Shown in pieces: positions 19,051 to 30,800 of a stretch of DNA of 64,000 nt (position 1 is the first letter of the stretch; every line of letters begins with the position of its first letter). The notes below the pieces were generated by a model that saw only the letters and a program-made list of their open reading frames with translations, was not told where the DNA came from and did not search any database. The translations under genes were made by a program, and so were the position numbers. The stretch is from Rhodeus uyekii (Eukaryota; Chordata; Actinopteri; Cypriniformes; Acheilognathidae): NCBI GenBank assembly GCA_037043235.1, contig JAWRVZ010000016.1:1669001-1733000 (forward strand), given 5' to 3'.

Positions 19051-19440
19051 TCTGTGTGGCGTACAATAATTGGCAAAAGGACTGTTTGGAAATGTAATCT
19101 GATATTTCCTACTAACACTACAGCAAAAAATTGACTTAAAACCATTGAGGTTTTTTTGGGGGGAGGGCATGCTAACGTACCTAAGGCTTGTATTTTGCAC
19201 TTATATTTTGCACTTATACTTTTTAAGTGTATTGGGATAGCAAAGAGATGATGGACCAACTCTGGTGAAGCTCTCTCAGATTGTGAGCATAGCAGTCGAT
19301 CCTCATGCGTCCACTTTTTGAGGCACAGTGTGTGCGCAGACATTCCACAGCCACTGCCAATCGCATGCCAAAACTGCCCGACCCCGCTTTGAACTGGGCC
19401 AACATGTGACTCCAGTAATCCAGACAAACAGTTGTATTTG

Positions 19441-19445
<5 letters not shown>

Positions 19446-19477
<32 letters not shown>
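19446..19477 (+). repeat. GA microsatellite
   Basis: About 16 uninterrupted GA units. Confidence 0.95.
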
Positions 19478-19479
<2 letters not shown>

Positions 19480-20559
19480 TTGAAGGAGATGAAAGTGGGT
19501 ACAAAAGTAAATACATGTCCATTATTACAGCTGTCCATTTTATTGTTGACAAAAGTATATATATGGGTTTGCTACAGAACTCCATCTATAAAAACATATA
19601 TTCATAAATAACAAATATTTAGAATTTTTATGATTCTTTAGGTTGGTATGATAAAAGTTTTGTGGGAAGAGTAGGATAACACAAATGGTTTCTTGTATTA
19701 CCTGCTCAAACTGTGTCACAGGGTGACAAATAAACAACAACACTGTCCATTTGGGTTTAGAGACAAAACGTCCCAACAAGATGTTCCATCCCACATTGCT
19801 CCATTTGTTCTGGTAGCATATGACAGCTAAACAATTAAAAATGGGAGGAGAACAGTCCTCTTCACGGGTATAGAGTGTGTTTAACCCTCACATTCCTTTT
19901 GGGTCTGACCATACAACATATCTAACATTTTATGACTAATGCTAATCCTGTGAGAACTGATGATAAACGAACTTCTACGTTTATAATGCATCAATAGTGT
20001 TTCAGAGACCACAAGTATAAAACATGCATGAATTGCTGTGAATCTCCACTTGCTAACATTCAGCATGTGTACACAATGTGGTGTTGCAGTTCTGCCAATG
20101 TATGGATTTATTATATTCTATTTATCTGCAAAAGGACTGTTTGGAAATATAATCTGATATTGCCTACTAACAAGGAACAGCAAAAGATATAAATAATCAG
20201 CTTTAATTTATTTTAATTTGCTTAAAATCATTGTTTTAAGACTTTTGCAAAGTACTGTATGTACACCAGAGTTAGTCCATCATTTTGTTGAGGTCCAACA
20301 AACAGAAAATTTGCTATATTGGATAACATAACAGTTACATTTCTGAAAGGTCTGTCTACAGTACAATACTGGATTAATGCTTCAATATTATAAAACTATT
20401 TCTGTTCCTAAAAACGCTGTTGTGATGAGAAACAAAAACAGGAGTGGGAAATAAATAGATTTTTTTAATTAAAACAAATGACTTGACAGAGATAACATTG
20501 TTTGGAGCAAAATAGTATTTGTAACAACGCAAACCATTGGCTGAAATTTAAACGCGGAG

Positions 20560-20853
20560 TGTTAGGACGATTCTGATTGGATGAATGTTCCTCCAGCTCG
20601 CGAACGGGTGGCGTTTCCAAGGATTCCGAGTGAGCGCGCGCCCCCATCCAGCGAGTGCCGTGCGCGCTCGCGTGTGTGTCGAATCGGACCATGGAATAGG
20701 AAAACTTTCGGACTGTTTTTATCCACCTTAAACACTCGGATTGAGTACAGCACACGGCCTTACTCTATCGCTTAGACACTTCTAACAAATGAATGAGATT
20801 TTTGCTGCGCAATGGGCGTTTACAGCGTGACATCAGCGCTTTATTCCCAACAG
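20560..20853 (+). promoter_or_regulatory. arhgap21: arhgap21 promoter region and 5'UTR exon 1
   Basis: A locally CpG-rich segment (GTGAGCGCGCGCCCC, GTGCGCGCTCGCGTG) ends in the splice donor CAACAG|GTAGGT at 20853. It is the nearest upstream candidate first exon for the start-codon exon at 21643. The transcription start within 20560-20750 is not fixed by sequence alone. Confidence 0.6.
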
Positions 20854-21642
20854 GTAGGTGCTGGTTAGCCATTACAATACCAGTTAGCCTTTACTTTGTT
20901 TTGCTAGCTACTTATGCTAACCAGAGCTCAATGTTTTATATATCACTCAGAACACTCAAACTTGACCCAGCGTGCTTCGTTTAATGGGTCGACTCGTTAA
21001 AATGAAGTTTGACAGTGTTAAAGTGTGTATAAATGCGGTCTGTTGTGTTTGAGTTGACGGCATCCATTGACTGCGGAAAGTTTCCAGCGCTGTTAGCCGC
21101 TCACACACACACACCAGTTGAGTCTGACCACATCAAACCTCTCCGCTCACTATCACATTAGACTCTCTGGCTTGGGTTATCATTTTGTTTCAACAGGTTT
21201 AAACTGATTTAATCGGCTCGTGTGTTTGATATCTCAGAGTTTGAGCGTTTAATAAAGAGAGGTGAAGGCACATGTAACATGTGGCACTCGAGTTTTGCTG
21301 GAATAAGCGATTTTTAGGGCGTTTATGTTGGCCGAAGTCTATTGGCCGCTACGGTTGCTTCAAAACACCTGTCAAAAACCCCCAGAACAAATCGCGTCAA
21401 ACGTGTTTTTATATCTGAATGTGTGCAAAGAACTGAGAAATTGATCAGTAATTAAATGCTATATTATGAACTTGTAAAAAGTGGTTTCATGTTGTAAAAC
21501 CAAAAGTGAAATATTATTTTGATCATCTCAAAGAATAATTTTCCCCTTGTAATTAAACTTTTCTAAATGTTTTGTAGTTAAACAATAATGTATGTTTAGT
21601 ATTAAAAGGTGTGTTTTTTATTTTTTTTATTTGCTCCACCAG
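20854..21642 (+). other. arhgap21 intron 1
   Basis: A 789-bp intron between the 5'UTR exon and the start-codon exon. It is moderately CpG-bearing at its start and has no visible repeats or genes. Confidence 0.6.
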
Positions 21643-21809
21643 GATGTTTTACCCAAACATGTGGAAAACCAAATCCAGTTTGATGTTGAAGCTGATTTGA
21701 GGAGATTTCGTTAGATGTTGGCTGCAGGAATGAAATGATGGCAACTCATTGGAGGAATTCAGGCGACGAGGATGAGCTGAATTACGCTGGTGCATCTCCG
21801 CATTACGAG
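21643..21809 (+). CDS. arhgap21: arhgap21 exon 2 with start codon
   Basis: Acceptor ttgctccaccag at 21642 and donor gtgaga after 21809. The 5' 92 bp are untranslated and include a short upstream ORF (ATG 21644, stop TGA 21698-21700). The main ATG at 21735 gives MMATHWRNSGDEDELNYAG plus ASPHYE, 25 codons ending in phase 0. Confidence 0.85.
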
Positions 21810-24800
21810 GTGAGACCAGTGGTTTATCTAATTAAATGGGATCATCGTGACCTTTTGGGTGACCAGCCCAGATCCATGACTGTAGGTGCGCTAATACCAA
21901 TTGTGGGTTGATATTCCAGTGTTTTTCAAACCTTTTTGTGCCAAGGTACATTTTTTTTATTGAAAAAAATAAATAAATCACAAGGCACACCACCAACCGA
22001 AAATGTTAAATGAAACTCTGTAGCCCATATTAACAATATACAGTCATTCTTATCAAAGTGTCTTGAATGGGAGTCAAATAAACACAAATAAATTTTTTTA
22101 ATGATTAATTCGTTTAAAAAAAAAATTTTTTAGACCAATTAGGTGAAATATAATAATTTTCCGCGGCACAGCGATTGAAAAAAACAGAGTTATTCTATCG
22201 TTTCTAAATGTTTCTTACCAATCATGAAATATATTTTGGTAAATATTTTATTTATGTGTTTGAATCATTGTGTAACTGTGTAAAAACCTCCACTTTTGAG
22301 CTGCCACAGATGTTTTTATTAAGTAGACGGTTTGTCTTTTAATTGTGCGCTTCTACATAAGCAAGTGTATTTTATCTTTAGTACATGTGACTTCACTTTA
22401 GGGATATAGTAAGAGCAAGCAAAGCACTTAAACAATACAGATCATTAACATTTCCAATGAAACACACCCTGTCGTTCGTCAGAAGTTCAACATGAATGAG
22501 ATGGTGTCAGATGCAAATACACAATCTGCTGATTTTCTGCTGCTGTTTCCTGGGTGGATCTTGTTCTTTTTAAGTTTGTTTCCCTTTTAATATTAAAAAT
22601 GTTGTAGATTTTAAAATGAAATGTCTTTAGTTTGGCAAATAATTAGTCTAATAATAATAATAATACTTTTTTATTAGTACAACAACACTGTAAAATAAAT
22701 GAAAATTTCTTATTTTACTTTACGTTACAGAGTTAAACCCTCAAGCTTTTAGACCTTTGCGTTTCTGTCACAACAGGTTTACGAACATGTCTCATTATAA
22801 TTGTAGAGGAGTTCTGGAATCATCTGAACAGCGGAGCGCTTCGCTTTAAAACATGGACCTCGACAGACAATATACCTCATTAAATCGCAGCCTTTTGGTA
22901 TTAAGTGCACTAAGCCGTATCGTGATTAGTTTAATTGACAGATGCTTTGCCAAAGCAGCACAGAAAAACAACGTTAAAGGTCTTTTACGTAAATATTTGA
23001 GATGTTTGTGTTCGTTATGATCATTCAGGTTAGACCGTCGAAGTCTACGTGATTCATTGGAAACAGAATTCAGACTAAAAGACTTCCATTTGGAAAATCT
23101 CAGCAGAAGCATGTTGTTCGTGTCACAGGATTGAATTAAGTGGGGCTGTTGTGCTGCCTGTTGTTGTTGTCGTGTCACTTACTGGTGTGAAATGCTTCTT
23201 TATTCGAATAAACGTATTTTACCTCTTGTCTCTTTTTCCAAAGTTCTCCTATGTGGTATTTTTTCAATGTATTGTAGTAACTGCATTGTTTGATGGTTGT
23301 ATTGCTGAGGGTTTGTTTATAGCCATGTGCGCGAAACCTGTTTTCTAACGTGGGGAGTTTGCATATCAAAAGCAGTCTTTTGTAAGTCCAGACTGGTTTT
23401 TAGCTTTGGTTAACATTTTGACTGTTGATGAACTCTGTTGTTGTCCTGCAAAGAAGATGTTTTAATGCTTGAGCATTTTGGCACAAGATGATTCTGGATT
23501 TTTCCACACTTCTTTTCTTTCGCAGTCTGGAATTGATTTGCTTTCTGAAATTCCTTTTGTACATGAAGGTCTGCAATCTGTAATCATAAGTGTGTGCAGA
23601 AGAAAGTCTTTGGATGCTCTTGAAGGAAATTCCCTGGCAGGCTTTCTCCAGCGAGGAGCATCCGTTTATCTGCGAGGGAGCAGTGGGGGAAGCTTTTCTA
23701 AACCGTCAGATTGCAGTGTGGCTACAATGCAAACAGCTGCTGTGAAACCTGTGCCTTTAAACACTTGGTTAATGGGAGGACCATCTGAATGCTGACACTG
23801 TCAAAATAAAGTGTGCTATTTTTCTTTTGCGGTGTAGTTGGGTATTAACTTATGGCTTTGACATTCCAGTGTTGGTTGTGCTGACCTGGCCTCATTAGGT
23901 TTGTTTAGTTTTTTCTGTAAGGCTACTTAAAGGCTTAAACCTGGTTGATGATTTGGTTTCATTTTTCATTTCTATTTGTTTCGCTAAACACTTTGCAGAA
24001 GCAGGGATTTCCCTTATTGAAAAGAAAGTGAAGTGTGCTAAATTAGAAAAAAGTAAGCGAGTGGTGGTGACATTTGTTTGGTATCGCTGTCCTACCGTGA
24101 TATTAGTTCGCTCCTATGAATCGACATTTTTGTGCTCCGTCTGCCTAATCTTTCCACTGGCCTTCTGAATGAAGACCTTTGTATAAACCTCTGTCCACAT
24201 TCATGGTAGGTTGAAGGTCATCTATTTATAGAATCAGCCGATTTGTGCTCACATTAGCCCTCCCCTTTAATTTAATATTCGGCACTGACTTTGTTTTTCT
24301 GCTGAAATGGAGTCCGGGGACGGGATGTGTCTCTTCTGCCAGTGGTAGGTTTATTTTCATCAGGATTTTTCAGCTGAGTGATGAGGAAGGGAAACCTGTT
24401 GCTTGCATTTTGATAAGATGAGCCAAGCATTTAATCTGCGAGTAGGAAGATTTAAGTGTTTTTGTGCTTGATGCTTCTTCTATGTGGCTCAGCTGAAATC
24501 ATTTTGATGGAAGAGGAAAAAAATGTGGTACTGGTTTATGATTTAGTTACTTTTTTTTCTAAGTTGTTCAGTCCTTGGTGTAATTAGCTCATTGTTCTTG
24601 CTGTCCAGCAGTATGGTACTTTTTGAAAGACTTCAGTGCTGGGTAAATAACTCCTCACAGAACTTATTTCTGTGTGTTGTTTGTTTTAAAAGTAGGAATG
24701 CACAGATATGAAAATTTTGTCCGATACGGTAATGCTTTTTATATTTGAAAGCCTATAACAGATACACAGTGGTGTGAAAGTGTTTCCCCCTTTCTTTGTT

Positions 24801-27800
24801 TTTATTTTTGCATGTTTGTCACACTTAAATGTTTCGGATCAAACCAATTTATATATTAGTCAAAGATAACACAAGTAAACACAAAATGCAGTTGTTAAAT
24901 GAGTGCGGTTAAGGGAAAACAAAATCCAAACTTGTGTGAAAAAGTGATTGCCCCCTAAACCTAATAACTGATTTGGTCCCTTAGCAGCAACAACTGCAAT
25001 CAAGCGTTTGCAATAACTTGCAATGAGTCTTTTACAGCTGTGGAGGTATTTTGGCCCACTCAACTTTGCAGAATTGTTGTAATTCAGCCACATTGGCAGG
25101 TTTTCGAGTGTGAACTGCCCTTTTAAGGTCATGCCACAACATCTCAAAAGGATTCAGGTCAGGACTTTGACTAGGCCACTCCAAGTGTTCATTTTGTTTT
25201 TCTTCAGCCATTCAGAGGTACTTGCTGGTGTGTTTTGGATCATTATCCTGCTGCAGAACCCAAGTTCGCTTCAGCTTGAGGTCACGATGGCTGGACATTC
25301 TCCTTAAGGATTTTTTGGAAGACAGCGGAATTCATGGTTCCTTTTATCACAGCAAGTCTTCCTGGTCCTGAAGCAGCAAAACAGCCCCAGACCATCACAC
25401 TACCACCACCATATTTTACTGTTGGGTTTTAATTTTCTTTTTATGACATATGTAATGGTACACACACCTTCCAAAAAGGCCAACTTTTTTCTTGTCAGTC
25501 GACAGAGTATTTTCCTGGCAAAGATGAAACAATACTTAACAAACAATACCTTTTTTCTGCTTTTTTCAGTGATTTTTGTTTTGGAACTCTGCCATAAAGA
25601 GCATTTTTGCCCAGTCTCTTTCTATACACTGACCTTAACGGAGGCAAATGAGGCCTGCTGTTCTTTGGATGTTGTTGTGGGGTCTTTTGTGACCTCTTGG
25701 ATGAGTTGTTGCTGCATTTTTGTCAGTCAGCCACTCCTGGGAAGGTTCACCACTGTTCCATGTTTTTTGCCATTTAAGGATAATGTCTCACTGTGGTTCA
25801 CTGGAGTCCCAAAGCTTTAGAAACGGCTTTATAACCTTTTCAAGACTGATAGATTCTTTTTATCCCTTCTTTTTTTATTGTTTCTGAATTTCTTTGGATC
25901 TCGGCATGATTTCTAGCTTTTTTAAGATCTTTTGGTCTGCTTCACTTTGTCTGACAGGTCCTATTTAAGTGATAAGTGACTTTGAATAAGAACAGGTGTG
26001 GCAGTAATCATGCATGGGTGTGGCTAGAGAAATTGAACTCGGGTGTGATAAACCACAGTTATGTTGGTTACATTTCCCAAACACTTAATATATAAAATAC
26101 GGTGTCTTGTTTGATCCAGTCCGAGATTCCTTAACTTTTAAAATTTATTTTGCACTCCTTTGACCAACTTTCTTTCTAATAAAACAAATGTTAAAACTTT
26201 ACAATTAGGTTTCCTTTTGTTAGCATGAGTTAACATGAACCAACAACGAATAAGCAGTTCTTTTACAGCATTATTAATAATGTTATTATCAACATTATTT
26301 GATTTTTAAGATCCAAAGTTGTATCTGTTAACAGTAGTTAATGCACTGTGAACTAACATGAACTTAAATATTTTATTAACTAACATTAACAAAGTTTATT
26401 GTTCTCGTTTAGTTCATGTTAATGCATTAACAAATGAAACCTTATTGTAAAGTCACAAAATCACGAACGTATGAACTTGAGTTATGTAGTTAGAATACAT
26501 AACTCTTTTTGTGAATGCGTTCTTCCCATAACAACATGCTGAAAGACAACAACTAAACCCATAGAATTCACAACGTGTTATTACAATACATTTATAATGT
26601 AATGTATATTTTATTATACAGTTATTAATGTTTTGAATTGCTGTTTGAGCACTCGTGATGAACCGATGCGTGTTATTTACCTGAACGAAATGCACTCTAT
26701 ATGAAATTAATCAGATATTTATACTACATAAACTTAATGTTATGACCTGTATCTACACAAATGATGCAAATGCACAAGTGAACTTGAACTAACTTGTGTG
26801 CTAATCAGAATGTGTAAACTCGAATAATTCACAATGTTTTATTGGAATAATGTTCTTATGACGTTGCTTATATGACTCTCCCAATCGTAGTTATTAATGT
26901 ACATTGCTGCGTGTGCTAAAGCTAATCACTGGTAGGTTAACTGCATTCTGCTTTAACTGAACCAAACTCATTATATATTAGATTAATCAGCGATATATGC
27001 AAAATAAGCATATTACTTCAACTTACAATGGCTCAAAAGGTGAACTTGACTGTGCTATTCATGGTGTAACTCTTTGGACGTGCTCTTTCCACAACACTGA
27101 TACAGGAACACAAAGAATTCATATCATTCTTTTACAGTCATGTTCCCATGATTATTTTATGTAGCTTATGTGACATTTGTGCTGCACATGTTGCACTGAA
27201 CTATATCTTCCATTGCGAAGTGATTCCAATCATATTTCAAGCAATTCAAACCATCATGGGAAACAACGAGCATCTTAAGTGTCTCAGCTGAAGGAAATAA
27301 TGCTTTATCTATCAGCTTAAATGATAACATTAAAAATGAGCATTTATCGGCCGATACAGTCAAGAATTCAACACCCAGAGCTGAAGCTGTCGGCTAGTAT
27401 GCCCTAATGTGCTTGATAATAATGCTTGTTTTAATCGCTAACGGTGCAGATGCAACTGGCCCCTACGGCTACAATAAACTAGAATTTAACTTCAACTGTA
27501 GTCTGGCAATGATGCTTTTGCATTTGCCAATGTTTAGAAGTTGTTTATGCATATATAGAGTTTCAAAATAAACGCCTAGGTATACATTGATACACCAGCT
27601 TACTGCGCAGTATGTGAACGGTTTGCAGAGAAATAAAAACCAGTAAACCATACTCCCAACTGCAGTAATTAATGACATGTAATAGTAAGCACATTTCATA
27701 ATTAAGCCTACACGGTTTACATCTCACTTTAATTTAACTAACCATTTTTTTAAGTTTAAAATACAAATGGTAGACGTTGTACTTATTTATTGAAAAGATA

Positions 27801-30800
27801 GGCAAAGGGAAAAGAATCGCAAGATTATTCGACTAACCGGGGAAAATAATCAACAGATTAATAAAAAAAAAAAAAAAAAAAAAATTAGCTGCAGCTCTAG
27901 AGTAACTAATGGAATTTAGTTAGATTTGATGATAATCGCAGCGCCTCCGTTAACGGGCGTCCGGGCGTAATTTACGTCCGAAAATCGCCAGCGTACGCCG
28001 AAATTTTAAGTTCAGGAAGTCCGCGGGACGACCTGTTTAATGGTTTTACGCCAGATCACAGAGCGCTCGACGTACATGTGCATTGCAAAGTGACCAAATG
28101 CATTGTAAATCACCACATGCGCCGTAGGCGTGTATGCTAAGCGACTCCATTGATAAGGACACAGCAGGTCACTTAATCTCTTTCGCCATACAACTCCTGT
28201 CAAGATGTACACTAGTGATGTAACTATGGTAATTCCCGCGAACTACTGAAACTCCGCCTACTGCGGGGATCGCGAAAGCCAACAGCGAGAGCTATGGCCA
28301 TAAACTAATTGATAACTATGCACAAACGTGCGGGGATCGCGAAACTGTGAGAGATGTGTTATATTGACGGGTAAACTTTCCCGAAACTCCCCAAAATAGC
28401 CTGGTTGTCTGTGCATGATACGGAATGCTCCGCCTCCGTGAAATTTGTGGATATGTTAATAATTATCTACCACTACGGATCCTTCATCTACTACCGTATA
28501 TATATATATATATTCGATCTTACAAGAACGTCTACGCTTCGAAGAAATGATAGACCAAGCAATAATAGTAATGGACGGAGTTTATGCAAATTAACCTTGA
28601 CATAGACCTATGTATCTTTTCTAGTATATTTTATATGTAACAGGCATAAAATTATTGTGCTTTACGACGTAGTAGTACTGTAACAGGGACTTCCAAAAAT
28701 AATACCTGGGACTTCCAAAGATAATACACGGGACTTCCAAAAACTAACATCTGGAAGTCTGGACTTCCCAAAAAAAAAAAATCTTAGTGGAAGCGCTGTA
28801 ATCGGGTGGCAAAACAGAATACAAAGCTTAAATGAATGGTCGCGCGTACCTCTCTTGAAGGATGCAACAAATTGTGATATTGAATCAAATTGTTGACCTG
28901 ATAATCGTAATCGAATTGAATGATCAGACCAGTAAAGATTTACACCCCTAAAAGACATGAGGGTGCGTGAATTATGACAATTTTCTTTTTTGGGTGTACT
29001 GTCACTTTAATTGGTCACTTCTTGTGAATGAACAATCAACGTATAAGGGTTTCATAAATGAACACTACATACCTAGCACATTCTGCATGATGTATTACAA
29101 GATTGTTTGAGACACTGTCCAAAGTTCGTTCTCTAATATGTCTTGTTTGAAATAATGTTTTCATAATTTATCACAGTTATCATTAGATGCACCTTAAATG
29201 ATGAAAAGTATAGTAATATGGAGGTGAAAAATGTTCATGGTAGTAGGAGACAGAAATGTATTGGTTGTAGCATTCCTAGTTTTCAGCCCTTTTCCTGTTT
29301 CTCAGCCCTGTTAATGATCGTCATATGATTAACTCCTGGGCCAGAAGGGAAAATAGATTCTCAATTCAATAGAAAAAGACAAATTGACTCCAGCCACTGC
29401 TCTGCCTTAAAAGAACAGCATACCACGGTCCAGACATGCTTAGTTTAGTTAGTTTATTCATTTAGGATGCATAATCACTCCTCCTTGTAACTTACTGGTA
29501 TTATATATTTTTGGGGGGCTCCTACGGGTTTTTAACAAGCAATTATTGTCTGATACTTGTCACTTGCTGTTTTGAAGTTTTGTCATTCAAAATGATTAGT
29601 GTTTTAAATTTCAAATAGTAAAGTTAAAAAATGCATGCATTTTTTAGGCCAACAGAACAAAGACATGAAATAAACCAAAAGCTTTTTAGGTAGGTTTAAT
29701 AGTAGTTTTCCGGTGCAGCAATAAAGGAAACGAGTGTAAAATAACACGGTGTATTCTTCACTATAGAAATAACATGTATGTTAATTAGGGTTGGGCAATT
29801 CAGCTTTTTTTCCAGATTAATTGTAATTAAATGTTTTGCCACAATTTTTTTAATTGAGAGAAATCATGGTTTTAAATAAAAATGTTAGCAGATCTTGATA
29901 CAGATGATCAGATGTTGATACAATACAGCAATAACACAATTAAGAGAAAAAAATTATCCGACTACATGACATGCCTGATTAACCGGTCTCATGTGGCAAG
30001 CTCTATGAACGTAGAACACATTACTTGTCGGTTGTTCACTCAAAAATGTAAAAAAAAGAAGAGATTTGGGAAGTGGAATGGGGAATAAAAAGCAAAGTTG
30101 TTAGATGTGAGTTACACATTAGACTTTTTTTAGCTTGAGCTCCACGTTTTAAGAATGCAGTTTCATGGGTAAAGTAACCTTAAAAACCTATAAAGAACTA
30201 CTGGAAATATAATATTACACGTTTGCATAATTGTGACAGGCTGAAAACTGCTGTTATATTCTGTTTTTACAAAGCATTTGCTGTTAATAATAGCCTATTA
30301 CTGGTGTTATTTATTGCTTATTATTTTTTGGTAAATGCATTATAATTTATACTTTTATACCAACCCTAATGTTACTCCTTATTACATTTACAAAAGTTAT
30401 TTAGTCAAGAGTAGCGAGCTTGATTGTTTTGATTAAAATTAAACAGTAATATTAGGCTGCTCTTACTTTAGGAGCTGTACAGATCCAATATACTGTCTGA
30501 TCCGCTGCTTTCTGGGTGTGTGTGAACTTCTCACACAGTGAGTGTAATTGCGTCCTCTTGCGTCTGAATATTTCAATTCACTCGGCTTAAAACTACATGT
30601 AAATTCTAAGATTTCATTTTGTTAATTTAACAAGAATTTAATTTACCCAGAGAAAAAAACGTTGGCTTATACAACAGACAACTCATTGCTTTCCATGCAG
30701 GTAATTAATAAACTGTCGGTTTACTATATCGGCATTTTCATTCTATAGCTGATGCATGCAGATACATGGGTTCATCTCTAATGTAAGATCAAAGTAAGAT

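Larger units (their letters stand above)
12991..20560. other. prtfdc1 3'UTR and intergenic region before arhgap21
   Basis: No further coding exon is supported. The region holds the prtfdc1 3'UTR (extent unknown; an ATTAAA at 13797 is one possible polyadenylation signal), a MITE fragment at 13320-13525, a pogo/Tigger remnant at 16873-17930, a Tc1-derived fold-back at 18904-19050 and a GA microsatellite. The block 17960-18300 is less AT-rich and not obviously repetitive, but I could not identify it. Confidence 0.6.

Noticed and set aside
23469..23795. 108-codon open frame in intron 2
   Set aside because: It has no family resemblance and no clear splice context, and is better considered as possible conserved non-coding DNA.
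24693..29279. One large hAT element from TAGGAATGC to GCATTCCTA
   Set aside because: The flanking octamers do not match and the span contains other unrelated elements, so I treat the ends as coincidental or as separate remnants.
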